Positions 1 through 8,928 of a DNA stretch of 50,149 nucleotides are shown piece after piece. Numbering within the stretch: the first letter of the stretch is position 1; each line of letters starts with the position of its first letter. This DNA is from Sporosarcina sp. NCCP-2222 (GTDB taxonomy: Bacteria > Bacillota > Bacilli > Bacillales_A > Planococcaceae). The translations under genes and the position numbers were made by a program. The stretch lies in contig NZ_BQYK01000005.1 in the NCBI RefSeq assembly GCF_023168145.1, positions 1 to 50,149 on the forward strand, given 5' to 3'. A model generated the notes under the pieces. The model was not told the DNA's origin. It worked only from the letters and a program-made list of their open reading frames with translations, and made no database searches.

Positions 1-65
1 TCGACTTGCATGTATTAGGCACGCCGCCAGCGTTCGTCCTGAGCCAGGATCAAACTCTCCATAAA
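1..65 (-). rRNA. 16S rRNA, 5' end only (partial)
   Basis: Read on the minus strand, the first 65 bases are the highly conserved start of bacterial 16S rRNA, including the universal 27F primer site (AGAGTTTGATCCTGGCTCAG) and the following GACGAACGCTGGCGGCGTGC stretch. The gene runs leftward out of the window, so only about 4 percent of it is visible and it cannot identify the species. The mature 5' end was placed by analogy with E. coli, eight bases upstream of GAGTTTGATC, and may be off by a few bases. Confidence 0.97.
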
Positions 66-252
66 AGAGAAATTCGTATAGCTCGAGTTTCTTGCTAGCA
101 TCATTTAAGATGTCAATTTCGAATCCGAAGATTCATGTTTGTCTTCTTCCCGACAGGGTCGGGTTCCGACTTTATTGTTGACGTTTTGCTGTTCAGTTTT
201 CAAGGTTCATTTGCTGTCGGTTGCTGTTGTTTCTTGTTGCTGTTCCCGACTG
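66..252 (-). other. rRNA operon leader
   Basis: This is the transcribed leader between the rRNA promoter and 16S. It carries a CCTTGAAAACTGAAC stretch (minus strand, 191-205), which resembles the boxA-like antitermination/processing sequence common in Bacillales rRNA leaders and spacers. I see no coding potential. Confidence 0.7.
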
Positions 253-259
253 CTTTATT

Positions 260-288
260 ACTATACCAAATTGTTTTCACATCGTCAA
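260..288 (-). promoter_or_regulatory. rRNA operon sigma-A promoter
   Basis: On the minus strand a -35 TTGACG (283-288) and a -10 TATAGT (260-265) are separated by exactly 17 bp. Upstream (289-330) is an A/T-rich tract that could act as an UP element. Transcription would start near 252. A second, weaker pair further upstream (-10 TATACT at 349-354, -35 TTTCTA at 372-377, 17 bp apart) could be a P1 promoter, but its -35 matches at only three positions. Confidence 0.8.
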
Positions 289-666
289 CACTTTAAACAT
301 CTTTTTTAAATTTATTTTTAAAATCTTGATGAAAAGCGGCTATTTACTAGTATAAACAGCTGAAATCTGCTTAGAAAGCAGCAATTAACATTCCAACACT
401 TAAACTAAGTTCAATCATTTAAGTAATTCGGATTCCCTTTTCAGATCGATATGCTGTTTTTTCTAAAACGAGCAACTCACTTTCCCAAATGCTCTTTCTA
501 AGTGACAGCTTACCATCCTCAACTCAATATGTTCTCACTAGAGTCTTGAACTTACCCGTTAGGGCCCAAACTAGTAGTTGAAATGAACGCACAGTAATAA
601 TTAATTCAAACCCTTTGCTATTCGGTTGTTTTACGCACCTTTTTTGCCCATCCATTCTGAATTCTA
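289..666. other. intergenic region upstream of the rRNA operon
   Basis: There is no credible gene in this stretch. It holds the A/T-rich tract behind the rRNA promoter and a possible weak second promoter (349-377). The sequence AACGAGCAACTCAC (467-480) loosely resembles the CGAGCACTCAC core of the tandem repeats at 32.7 kb and 44.9 kb, but one loose match may be chance. Confidence 0.5.
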
Positions 667-700
667 AAACGGCTGCCCAATTGAATCCAGGCAGCCGTTT
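667..700 (-). terminator. terminator of pbuG
   Basis: An 11-bp perfect inverted repeat (AAACGGCTGCC / GGCAGCCGTTT) with a 12-base loop lies just past the pbuG stop. On the minus strand it is followed by a short TTTTAGAATT tail, so the U-tract is modest. Confidence 0.75.
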
Positions 701-712
701 GGTGGTTTTCTT

Positions 713-2047
713 CTATTTAATAAAGATAAAATACAAGATGAACAGTACCGCAAGTCCATACATGATTGGATGAATTTCTTTTCGTCGCCCACTTAGCAAC
801 ATGGTAATCGGATAAAAAACAAATCCAATTGCGATACCCGTCGCAATACTATACGTCAAAGGCATGGCAACGATGGTGAAAAATGCAGGAACCGCAATTT
901 CAAACTTGGTCCACTCAATATTCCCTAGTGTCGATACCATTAACACACCAACGATAATTAATGCTGGGGCTGTTACTTCAGGTGTAATGACGAACAAGAG
1001 CGGCGAGAAGAAAAGTGATAGTAAGAACAGGATCCCAATTATAATAGAAGAAAATCCTGTTTTCGCTCCTGCTGCTACACCAGCTGTAGATTCAATGTAA
1101 GAAGTTGTTGTGGAGGTTCCGAAAATAGCACCCGTCACTGTTGCCAATGAATCAGCAAGTAATGCTCTGCCAGCACGAGGGAGTTTATCATTTTTCATTA
1201 AACCTGCTTGATTCGCTACTGCTACTAATGTGCCCGCAGTATCGAAAAAGTCGACAAACAGGAATGTTATGACCACAACTAAAAACTGAGTCGTCATTAA
1301 TGAAGAAGGATCTTCAAAAATAGTATGGAAAGCCGCACCGAAAGTTGGACTGACACTAGGTACTTTGGAGACGATTTGATGAGGTACCTCTATGAGGTTA
1401 ACTGCCATTCCCACTAAAGTAGTAGCAATCATTCCATAAAAAATCGCGCCTTTGATTTTACGTACCATCATGATAACAGTAATAACCAATCCGAATATAG
1501 CCAGCAGTGTAGGGCCAGACGATAGCTTTCCTAATGTCACTAAAGTATTTGGATCGCCGACTATAATTTTTGCATTCTGCATTCCTAGAAACGTAATGAA
1601 CAATCCGATACCGGCTCCAACGGCAAACTTTAATTGGGCTGGTATGGCATTGATAATCAGTTCACGCAAGCCAGAAAGTGATAAGACAATAAAAATTAGA
1701 CCAGAGAATAATACACCTGTCAAAGCCGTTTGCCATGGAATTCCGTATGTCAGCACAACTGTGAAAGCAAAAAATGCATTTAACCCCATTCCTGGAGCCA
1801 AACCGATCGGATATCTTGCAATAAGCCCCATGAATAGTGAACCGACTGCCGCCGCTAATGCTGTTGCGACAAAAACAGCTCCCTTATCCATTCGCATTGC
1901 ATCCGGCAAATCTGGAACAGCTTCCAATGACAAAGTAATTGGATTGACAGCTAAAATATATGCCATTGCTAAAAACGTTGTAAGACCCCCGACGATTTCA
2001 CGACGGTAATTCGTACCCAACTTGTCAAACTCAAAATATTTCTTCAT
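713..2047 (-). CDS. pbuG: guanine/hypoxanthine permease, NCS2 (AzgA/PbuG) family
   Basis: This 444-residue membrane protein imports guanine and hypoxanthine by proton symport in the NCS2 family, feeding purine salvage. Many hydrophobic segments span its length. Family-typical stretches are GLAPGMGLNAFF (about residues 82-93), VDFFDTAGTLVAVA (265-278) and GTSTTTSYIESTAG (310-323). The start was set at the ATG at 2047 because GGAGGG sits seven bases upstream; an in-frame extension of 16 codons has no ribosome site and would run into the riboswitch terminator. It lies downstream of guaA on the same strand and is preceded directly by a guanine-type riboswitch with a terminator, so expression should fall when guanine is plentiful. 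Substrate range is inferred from family and riboswitch. Confidence 0.93.
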   Translation of the reverse strand: MKKYFEFDKLGTNYRREIVGGLTTFLAMAYILAVNPITLSLEAVPDLPDAMRMDKGAVFVATALAAAVGSLFMGLIARYPIGLAPGMGLNAFFAFTVVLTYGIPWQTALTGVLFSGLIFIVLSLSGLRELIINAIPAQLKFAVGAGIGLFITFLGMQNAKIIVGDPNTLVTLGKLSSGPTLLAIFGLVITVIMMVRKIKGAIFYGMIATTLVGMAVNLIEVPHQIVSKVPSVSPTFGAAFHTIFEDPSSLMTTQFLVVVITFLFVDFFDTAGTLVAVANQAGLMKNDKLPRAGRALLADSLATVTGAIFGTSTTTSYIESTAGVAAGAKTGFSSIIIGILFLLSLFFSPLLFVITPEVTAPALIIVGVLMVSTLGNIEWTKFEIAVPAFFTIVAMPLTYSIATGIAIGFVFYPITMLLSGRRKEIHPIMYGLAVLFILYFIFIK

Positions 2048-2070
2048 CCCATACCCTCCTGATGGTAAAA

Positions 2071-2217
2071 CATAAAAGAGAGCATACGTATTCAATCGTA
2101 TGCTCTCTCCATTACCCCTCTTGAAAAAGCGGATGCCTTACAAGAGGGATATCGTAGTCGGATCATTTACGGTGTTCCGGTAGAAACTTCTGGGCCCTAT
2201 CCCCAAATTTATACGAT
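2071..2217 (-). promoter_or_regulatory. guanine riboswitch and terminator controlling pbuG
   Basis: The aptamer (2151-2217) has P1 ATCGTA/TACGAT, the conserved junction GTTTCTACC, the L3 loop CCGTAAA and the J3/1 sequence GACTACG. Its C at 2157 corresponds to C74, which specifies guanine over adenine. Downstream is an intrinsic terminator: GAGAGCATACG (2078-2088 on +) pairs with CGTATGCTCTC (2097-2107), followed by TTTTATG. A separate CCCTCTTG/CAAGAGGG hairpin (2117-2147) lies between them. The layout fits a ligand-OFF switch. It begins 15 bases after the guaA stop with no promoter I can find, so guaA read-through transcripts probably feed it. Confidence 0.93.
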
Positions 2218-2231
2218 TATGCTATTTAATT

Positions 2232-3776
2232 TTATTCCCACTCAATTGTGCCTGGTGGTTTTGGTGTAATATCATACACTACGCGGTTTACATGGTCTAC
2301 TTCCGCTGTAATCCGGTTACTGATTTTTTCAAGTACATCCCAAGGGATTCGTGCCCAATCTGCAGTCATTCCATCTACAGAATGAACAGCACGCAGACCG
2401 ACAGCATAGTCATAAGAACGTTTTTCGTCTCTTACACCAACGCTGCGGATATCAGGAAGAATCGCAAAGTATTGCCAGATACTCTTATCTAGGCCAGCTT
2501 TGGCGATTTCATCGCGCAAAATCCAATCCGCTTCACGAACGATTGCCAACTTGTCCTCTGTTACTTCACCAAGGACACGAACGCCAAGACCTGGGCCAGG
2601 GAATGGCTGTCTGCGAACGATATCTTCCGGCAAGCCAAGCTCAGCACCTACAGCACGGACTTCATCTTTGAAAAGTGCTTTCAATGGTTCGATTAATTCA
2701 AACTCCAAATCCTCAGGTAGGCCACCGACGTTGTGATGCGATTTGATCACTTCGTTTGTTGCTGTACCGCTTTCGATGATGTCTGCGTAAATTGTGCCTT
2801 GAGCAAGGTACTCAATACCGTCTAATTTAGCTGCTTCTTCATCAAAGACATAAATAAATTCGTTTCCGATCGTTTTCCGTTTCACTTCAGGATCTGTTAC
2901 ACCCTTCAGCTTGTCCAAGAAACGTTTGCGAGCATCCACTTTAATAAAGTTCATATTGAATTTATTGCTGAATGTATCCACAACGCTTTCAACTTCACCT
3001 TTACGAAGCAAACCGTGGTCAACAAAAATACAAGTCAACTGGTCACCGATCGCGCGGTGAATCAATGTGGCAACAACGGAGGAATCAACCCCTCCACTTA
3101 ATGCGCAAAGTACTTTTTTATCTCCGACTTGAGAACGGATCTTCTCTACTTCAATGTCAATGAACGCTTTCATTGTCCAATCTTTTTTCGCTCCACAGAT
3201 TGAAACGAATTGACTAAGCATGTCACGGCCGTTTTCAGTCTGCTCTACTTCTGGATGGAACATGAAGCCATAAATGCGCTTCTCATCGTTAGCAATCGCA
3301 GCAATTTCAATTTCCTTGCCAGAAGCAATTGTTTTGAAGCCAGCAGGTGATTGAGTAACCATCGTGCCTTGGCTTGCAAATACTGTTTGCTCTCCAGCTA
3401 ATCCGGAAAAGATGGAAGAGGATTGATCAACCGTTACCACTTCGGATTCGTTATTATTTTTAGAACCAAGTGAACCACCGAATTCCTTAGCAATCAATTG
3501 CATACCATATGAAATTCCAAGGATCGGAATATCTAAAGAGAAAATTTCAGGATCAATCGACAAAGCATTTGCATCTTCAACTGACTTGTCGCCGCCTGAA
3601 AGAATAATGCCGACAGCATTCATTTTCTTGATGTCCTCTGCAGTGACAGTGTGCGGATACAATTCACTATAAACACCCAACTCACGAATTGTGCGTGTAA
3701 TTAGTTGGTTGTAGGAGCTACCGTAATCAAGTACCACGATTTTTTCTTGTTCGACTAATAAAGGAGCTGTTGACAA
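2232..3776 (-). CDS. guaA: GMP synthase with degenerate glutaminase domain
   Basis: GuaA aminates XMP to GMP using ATP. At 514 residues it matches the usual size. The ATP-pyrophosphatase half is intact (SGGVDSS P-loop at about 227-233; C-terminal KPPGTIEWE dimer region). The N-terminal class I amidotransferase half is abnormal: the catalytic Cys of the G-I-C-Y-G-M-Q motif is Ser (GISYGMQ, Ser89; codon TCA), DYGSQ is DYGSS, SGGPNS is SGGDKS and the usual SHGD is SQGT. The triad His and Glu remain (FHPEVEQ, 174 and 176). Glutamine hydrolysis should therefore be lost and free ammonia be the amide donor. The start is TTG at 3776, with AGGTGG five bases upstream; an earlier TTG at 3794 lacks a site. 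Expression is controlled by its own riboswitch and promoter. Confidence 0.95.
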   Translation of the reverse strand: MSTAPLLVEQEKIVVLDYGSSYNQLITRTIRELGVYSELYPHTVTAEDIKKMNAVGIILSGGDKSVEDANALSIDPEIFSLDIPILGISYGMQLIAKEFGGSLGSKNNNESEVVTVDQSSSIFSGLAGEQTVFASQGTMVTQSPAGFKTIASGKEIEIAAIANDEKRIYGFMFHPEVEQTENGRDMLSQFVSICGAKKDWTMKAFIDIEVEKIRSQVGDKKVLCALSGGVDSSVVATLIHRAIGDQLTCIFVDHGLLRKGEVESVVDTFSNKFNMNFIKVDARKRFLDKLKGVTDPEVKRKTIGNEFIYVFDEEAAKLDGIEYLAQGTIYADIIESGTATNEVIKSHHNVGGLPEDLEFELIEPLKALFKDEVRAVGAELGLPEDIVRRQPFPGPGLGVRVLGEVTEDKLAIVREADWILRDEIAKAGLDKSIWQYFAILPDIRSVGVRDEKRSYDYAVGLRAVHSVDGMTADWARIPWDVLEKISNRITAEVDHVNRVVYDITPKPPGTIEWE

Positions 3777-3819
3777 TTGATCCACCTCTTCCAAAGTATT
3801 GTACGATGCTAAATAATTG

Positions 3820-3966
3820 AAAAGACGCGTTAGAAAGATTCTTTCTACGCGTCTCTACAACTACAAAAAGCAGGAATAGCAAAATAACCATTCCCACCTT
3901 CATAGACAAGCCGTTTAAGGTGGCTTGGTAGAGACGTCCGAACCGTATTATCAGACTTATATGAGG
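3820..3966 (-). promoter_or_regulatory. purine riboswitch (guanine-type variant) and terminator controlling guaA
   Basis: The aptamer (3897-3966) has P1 CCTCATA/TATGAAGG with one bulge, P2 GTCTGA/TCGGAC, the junction GTCTCTACC, P3 CAAGCC/GGCTTG with the loop CCTTAAA, and J3/1 TCTATG. The position equivalent to C74 is C (3905), pointing to guanine. Position 73, normally A, is U (3906). Downstream, AGACGCG and AGAAAG arms (3823-3837 with 3841-3854) form a long terminator hairpin followed by TTTTC, just ahead of the guaA start. The J2/3 change falls at a position known to vary; U73 is the odd feature. Confidence 0.88.
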
Positions 3967-3992
3967 GCTGCATCGTTTTGTTCTTTTGTCAT

Positions 3993-4021
3993 ATCATACT
4001 CTCACGCATATCAAAAATCAA
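3993..4021 (-). promoter_or_regulatory. sigma-A promoter of guaA
   Basis: On the minus strand a -35 TTGATT (4016-4021) and a -10 TATGAT (3993-3998) are 17 bp apart. Transcription would start near 3986, about 20 bases before the riboswitch. The -35 element overlaps the stop codon of the upstream transglutaminase gene. Confidence 0.7.
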
Positions 4022-6207
4022 CCGGCTGACCTAATGATTAAATCTTCCCATATTTCCTGCAAAACGGGCCAGTTATGCGTTTCGATATGTCCGCCATATA
4101 CACCCTGTTCATAGACAGCAGTTAAATCCCTCATCCGTCTGCCGCCAAAATGACGATCGACTTTCAATGCATATTCAGAGAGTGTCATGCCGCCTGAACG
4201 TTTAATGCCAAAACGATCTAATTGACGCAAAAGACTCTTATATTGTTTATCGAATGTTTCCCAATCACCGCTCGTCTTCTGATGCATGCGAATGAGCAAC
4301 TTAGGCATCCATTTATGGCGAATGAAGTAGATTCTCCATGTAATGCCTGTTAAGACAAGAACTACGAACACCAATGTCCACACATTCGACTTTACCCATG
4401 CGAACGCCTTTTGAAAACCTGTTGGTCCACCCGAATTATTTTCAGGTTTCGCAGCTGGAGTTTGCTTTTCTTTCTCTTCCCTCTCTTTTTCCTGCATTTC
4501 TGGTGATTGAGGATCGTCCAGACTCGTTTCGATATCATAATCTATACCAGCCATGTTCGTAAACCCGATAGTCGGTTCAAACGGCATCCACCCGATGCCT
4601 GGCAGATATGCTTCCACCCAGGAATGAGCCTCATTGTTTGTGACTTCGTAAATTCTTTCTCGCTTGTCATTCAGTTTTGATTCACCTGGTGCAAACCCTT
4701 TTACCCAACGCGCAGGGATATCCACCGAACGCAGCAGTACAACCATTGATGAGGAAAAATTGTCGCAGTACCCGCGTTTCGTATCAAACAAGAATTGATC
4801 GACATAATCCTCACCCTCACGAGGGACTGGAACATTTTGCTGGTCATACGTAAACCCATTATTCCGGAAATATCTTTCAATTGCTTTCGCTTTATCATAA
4901 ACGCTTTCTTCATTTTCCGTAATGGAGTTGGCCAACTCTCTTACCCGATCAGGAACCTGCTCCGGCAGCTGTAAGTACGGTGAAAAGTCAATGCTTGCAT
5001 CATAATCATCCATCGATGTCGCCCGCAAAGCTTTCATACTATATTTTGGCTCAACAAACTCAATTTCATACGAATCAAGTTCCAGCTCCGAGCCATTCTT
5101 GGTCGCCCAAATCTGTTCCGAATCAAACCGTCGATTCAAAACGATGTCTGGTCTCGTATTTATTTTCGCAGCACCATACGGATAAGCAACATAAGGCAAG
5201 CTCTCGATGATCTGCAAACTTGCGCTAACCTGTTCAGATTCATTGCCATCTAAAGACGTTTGATCTTCTGCTATTGGGTCGCCAGGGGAAAAGCTCTGTT
5301 TCTCGCTTTCTGCAGGATGCTTTTCCCAGCCCTTTGAAGTATACGTGCTCTTCGTTTCAATTTTCCAATATTGCTTACTTGGCACCTTGGCTTCAAAAAC
5401 AACCGTATGGTCAGGTGTGAAAGGCCCTCCCAATACGGAATCGTCAGGATCATATCCACTCGTAGCCGTCATAGTGCCTAGCCCTTGACCGCCTTGAACT
5501 ACGGACTTAAAGAATGGCACGGGATCCGGCCAAGCGGGATCCTTCTCAGGAATAATGCTCGCAAAAGCGGAACTGGCAACGACTACGAATAATAAGGGAA
5601 GTGAGATTGCCGCATAAACGCCTGTTTTCAATGGCCTATGGTGTTTTTCAGAGAGCCGTAAAATATATAGAAGACCGACCAGCAGCAAACCACTCACCAT
5701 GATTCGAAAAATAGCATTTTCAGCAGAGTACGGGCTAAACGTGTCAATAAAGGCAATAAAGACAACCGTCATTACATAGAACAACAGAATGCTTCTACGG
5801 ACTTCAATCCAGTGGCGTATCAAATAGGTCGTCATCCATAACAGAACGAAAAAGAGAATGGTTCGAAACGGGTTTGTAATACCCTCCCAATCACCAGTTT
5901 CAAGTATGGATAAATTACTCATAATATCGGTCATGAGCAAAGACAGCGAATCTCTCGTAAAGAATATGAGATTCAAAAAGACAAAGTGAACAGCCCAGAA
6001 AATGTATAGTATTTTAACAGGTAAGGTAATCCACCATTTGAAACTGAGTAAAGATGTAAGGAAAGACAGACCGATGAAAACCATGAAGAGACCTAGATAA
6101 TTCGTGTCCGTTAATGCCATTACCGGCAGAAGCCATTCGCGCAATAAAACGAATGCCAGCGAATATAGGATGATTAGCAATTTCCTGTCCATTTTCGTTT
6201 CTTTCAT
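4018..6207 (-). CDS. transglutaminase-like membrane protein (TgpA/DUF3488 type)
   Basis: This 729-residue protein has an N-terminal block of several membrane segments (about residues 8-215), an extracytoplasmic transglutaminase-core domain and one C-terminal membrane helix (about 603-625) followed by a DUF4129-like tail. The core motifs are visible: Cys481 in RGYCDNFSSS, His528 in NEAHSWVEAY and the acidic residue in MPFEPTIGF (about 544). It is the last gene of a MoxR / DUF58 / transglutaminase operon, a widespread trio thought to act on surface or secreted proteins; the substrate is unknown. Its ATG overlaps the stop of the DUF58 gene by one base (TGATG), so translation is probably coupled. 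Confidence 0.88.
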   Translation of the reverse strand: MKETKMDRKLLIILYSLAFVLLREWLLPVMALTDTNYLGLFMVFIGLSFLTSLLSFKWWITLPVKILYIFWAVHFVFLNLIFFTRDSLSLLMTDIMSNLSILETGDWEGITNPFRTILFFVLLWMTTYLIRHWIEVRRSILLFYVMTVVFIAFIDTFSPYSAENAIFRIMVSGLLLVGLLYILRLSEKHHRPLKTGVYAAISLPLLFVVVASSAFASIIPEKDPAWPDPVPFFKSVVQGGQGLGTMTATSGYDPDDSVLGGPFTPDHTVVFEAKVPSKQYWKIETKSTYTSKGWEKHPAESEKQSFSPGDPIAEDQTSLDGNESEQVSASLQIIESLPYVAYPYGAAKINTRPDIVLNRRFDSEQIWATKNGSELELDSYEIEFVEPKYSMKALRATSMDDYDASIDFSPYLQLPEQVPDRVRELANSITENEESVYDKAKAIERYFRNNGFTYDQQNVPVPREGEDYVDQFLFDTKRGYCDNFSSSMVVLLRSVDIPARWVKGFAPGESKLNDKRERIYEVTNNEAHSWVEAYLPGIGWMPFEPTIGFTNMAGIDYDIETSLDDPQSPEMQEKEREEKEKQTPAAKPENNSGGPTGFQKAFAWVKSNVWTLVFVVLVLTGITWRIYFIRHKWMPKLLIRMHQKTSGDWETFDKQYKSLLRQLDRFGIKRSGGMTLSEYALKVDRHFGGRRMRDLTAVYEQGVYGGHIETHNWPVLQEIWEDLIIRSAG

Positions 6208-7415
6208 CAGGATGCCACCTCCCGAAATGCTTCTGCAAACTCTGTTTTCCCAAGAACGTGCACCGTAATTCCCTTCGTCCGTAAATATTGGATTCGTTCC
6301 AGTTGTATGTCTGTCAGCGGTTGTTGGCGGTCAACCACCGCAAAGCAGATAACAGCTTGGACATTTCGCAAGGTCGTTACAATCGGCTGAATAAATGACC
6401 AATCTGGTTCACTTGAAATGAGAATAACACTACCCCCACTCGCCATCGTCATACTAAAATCGATGGCTTCGGGCAGAACATCCACATCGGGCTTCAGTTT
6501 TGCTAAATGGACGAGGGTATTGCGGAGGTGTTCAGCAGATTGAAGTAACGGGAAATGATGTACTTTCTCTCCAACTGAGAGAAAACTGACATTGGCCTGT
6601 TTCGAAGTAGCTTCTTTCAATATGGAAGCCGCCAATTCAATTTCTTCTTCAAAGAGTTTTGATTTTCTGCCATCCAGGATTATCGTCAACTCTTCAGATT
6701 GGCGATCCTCAAATTCTTTGGTCATCAATGTTTGCGTCCTCGCAAACGATTTCCAATGAATCCATGTGACACGGTCTCCTGATTGATAATCACGAACACC
6801 TGTAGCCATGGTCGTATCTTTAACGAGCGAAAAAGGAGACGCCAGCGTTCCACGATCATATTGTGCTTTGATCGGCACATAATGAATTTCTTTCATTTTC
6901 GGGAAAACCAATACAGCGTCTTTCATATCAATGATTCTGGATTTACGGATCCATCCAAAAAAATCAGAGACCTCAATTTCAATTCCACTTAAAACATGTT
7001 CCCCCCGGGGCATGTCTTCTAATACATAAGACCACTCTACTTTTTTACGGAAACCAAAAAGGAATAGCCTCTTCCCTTTTTCCCCCATTAGCTTGGCAAT
7101 CGCTGGATCCTCCCATTTTTCCGATGCAACTGTATAGAGCAGCGGAAATGGGAGATGACGCTCGATTTCAAGTCGAACCTCCAGCTTCCCACCTCTTTCT
7201 AGCGTCCGGGCGGTCAGCTTTCGCCCCGCTTTCATATCACGCAGTGGATAGAAGAACAGCAGACAGGAATAGAGGACGAAAGGCAACAAAATATAAAAAA
7301 TGCTCCAACTCACTTTCCCGCCTTGAAACATGGCAAATATATAGGTGATGGCAAGCAGAAGGAGGACGAAAACAAACCGGCCAGATTCTGAAAGGAAACG
7401 AAGACGCTGCTTCAT
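6207..7415 (-). CDS. DUF58 domain protein
   Basis: This 402-residue protein starts with two hydrophobic segments (about residues 12-55) and carries the DUF58 signature DYQSGDRVTWIHWKSFAR, followed by a von Willebrand A-like region (LTIILDGR onward). DUF58 proteins are regularly paired with MoxR ATPases and are thought to be their clients or adaptors; no enzymatic role is established. It overlaps the MoxR gene upstream by four bases (ATGA) and the transglutaminase gene downstream by one, so all three form one translationally coupled operon. Confidence 0.9.
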   Translation of the reverse strand: MKQRLRFLSESGRFVFVLLLLAITYIFAMFQGGKVSWSIFYILLPFVLYSCLLFFYPLRDMKAGRKLTARTLERGGKLEVRLEIERHLPFPLLYTVASEKWEDPAIAKLMGEKGKRLFLFGFRKKVEWSYVLEDMPRGEHVLSGIEIEVSDFFGWIRKSRIIDMKDAVLVFPKMKEIHYVPIKAQYDRGTLASPFSLVKDTTMATGVRDYQSGDRVTWIHWKSFARTQTLMTKEFEDRQSEELTIILDGRKSKLFEEEIELAASILKEATSKQANVSFLSVGEKVHHFPLLQSAEHLRNTLVHLAKLKPDVDVLPEAIDFSMTMASGGSVILISSEPDWSFIQPIVTTLRNVQAVICFAVVDRQQPLTDIQLERIQYLRTKGITVHVLGKTEFAEAFREVAS

Positions 7416-8362
7416 CTCACCCGGATCCTTTCAATCGGCACATTCACTTTCGTCAAAATACGATCCATAATTTCCTCTGTTGTTATCCCTTCATACTTTG
7501 CTTCAGGTTTTAAAATAATTCGATGGCCAAAAGCGAACGGTGCTAAATATTTCACATCATCCGGTGTAACATAATCCCGTCCTCGCATAAGGGCAAACGC
7601 CTGGCAAGCTTTCATTAAAGCTAACGATCCCCTTGGACTGACGCCTAAATAGACATAAGGATTTGTCCGTGTCTCCGCAGCGCAATCGACAATGTACTTC
7701 TTAATCGTATCGTCCACATTCACATTGGACACACCCTGTTGCAGTTCCCTAAGCTCTTCCAGTGTAATGACCGGCTCCAATTGTTCAATCGGCACTGCCT
7801 TCTCAGCACGTTGCAGCATCTCCACCTCAGCAAGCCGCTCTGGATACCCCATTTTGAGTTTGAATAAGAATCGGTCCAGCTGGGCTTCCGGAAGAGAATA
7901 CGTCCCCTCATATTCGATCGGGTTCTGTGTCGCCATGACGAAGAAAGGCTGCGGAATTCGAAGCGTTTCCCCATCGACCGTGACAGAAGATTCCTCCATA
8001 CTTTCAAGCAAAGCAGACTGCGTTTTCGGGGAGGTCCGGTTAATTTCATCAGCCAATACAATGTTGCCGACAATTGGCCCCGGCCTGAACTCAAACTCCA
8101 TATCCCGCGGGTTGTATATCGAAACGCCTAGCACATCCGAAGGCAATAGATCCGGTGTAAACTGAATCCGCTTAAAGGAAGCGCCTATCGATTTCGCCAA
8201 CGATTTGACCATCATCGTCTTGCCGACACCCGGCACATCCTCCAGCAAGACATGGCCGCCTGCAAGCAGTGCCGTCAAGCTCAGCTCAGCGATGTTCCGT
8301 TTACCGATCATCACTTTATCAATATTCGCTAATACCTTGTCGATCGTCTGTGCATGAGTCAT
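7412..8362 (-). CDS. MoxR-family AAA+ ATPase
   Basis: A 316-residue cytoplasmic AAA+ ATPase of the MoxR class, probably a chaperone that remodels or activates the DUF58/transglutaminase partners encoded downstream. Walker A is GVGKT (45-49), Walker B ends in LADE (103-106), and the MoxR-typical MATQNPIEYEGTYSLPEAQL sequence carries sensor 1. A sensor-2 region and winged-helix-like end follow. The ATG at 8362 has GGAGG seven bases upstream. It is the first gene of the operon. Confidence 0.93.
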   Translation of the reverse strand: MTHAQTIDKVLANIDKVMIGKRNIAELSLTALLAGGHVLLEDVPGVGKTMMVKSLAKSIGASFKRIQFTPDLLPSDVLGVSIYNPRDMEFEFRPGPIVGNIVLADEINRTSPKTQSALLESMEESSVTVDGETLRIPQPFFVMATQNPIEYEGTYSLPEAQLDRFLFKLKMGYPERLAEVEMLQRAEKAVPIEQLEPVITLEELRELQQGVSNVNVDDTIKKYIVDCAAETRTNPYVYLGVSPRGSLALMKACQAFALMRGRDYVTPDDVKYLAPFAFGHRIILKPEAKYEGITTEEIMDRILTKVNVPIERIRVR

Positions 8363-8890
8363 AATGAATCCTCCATTTTAGCTGATACAAACAACTATAG
8401 TTATCTTACTAACAAGCAAGCCAGTTAGCCTACTTCCACAAAAAACCATATCACTGTCCGAAAATTAACAAAATGTAACTTAATAATACATCACATCCAA
8501 TTTCCCTACAACCTTTTCACCACTGGTGACGATGTTGCCAATAACCTGGCAGCAGGAGAATTCCCCCTCCAAAGTGACCTTTGTGCAAAAGAGTAGAGTA
8601 AGAATAATGCCGTATATTTGTTCGGTTATTCGATCTCTCTCAAATAAACAGGATCTCATGCAAGGGAGTTGAGAAATCTTCTGGACTTACGAGCACTCTC
8701 TCAATGAATTCAAATACTCTTCCACTATGTGAGGACTGCCACAGTAAATTTATGCACTTCAGTAGATATACGAAACAAATCCGCCAAAGACTCCAGCTTT
8801 ATGCACTACATGAATAAATCGGACAGTCAGAAGGTGCAAAAGAAAGTGGTTACTATTTACATTCTACCCAATATCCTCGTCTCACATAAA
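8363..8890. other. intergenic region between the MoxR operon and nadE
   Basis: No gene can be supported here: short open frames on both strands lack ribosome sites and family features. It must contain the MoxR-operon promoter, which I cannot place. One notable sequence is ACTTACGAGCACTCTC (8685-8700), nearly identical to ACTTACGAGCACTCAC at 44889-44904, next to the tandem array there. Confidence 0.5.
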
Positions 8891-8892
8891 AA

Positions 8893-8924
8893 AAGCACCC
8901 CAATTAATACCTTTTGGGGTGCTT
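8893..8924 (-). terminator. terminator of pncB-nadE
   Basis: An 11-bp perfect inverted repeat (AAGCACCCCAA / TTGGGGTGCTT) directly follows the nadE stop. On the minus strand it is followed by a run of seven T. It is a strong intrinsic terminator. Confidence 0.92.
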
Positions 8925-8928
8925 CTTT

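Noticed and set aside
2216..2245. Promoter for pbuG inside the end of guaA (TTGAGT-18 bp-CATAAT)
   Set aside because: Transcription from it would begin at about 2208, inside the riboswitch, removing the 5' arm of P1.
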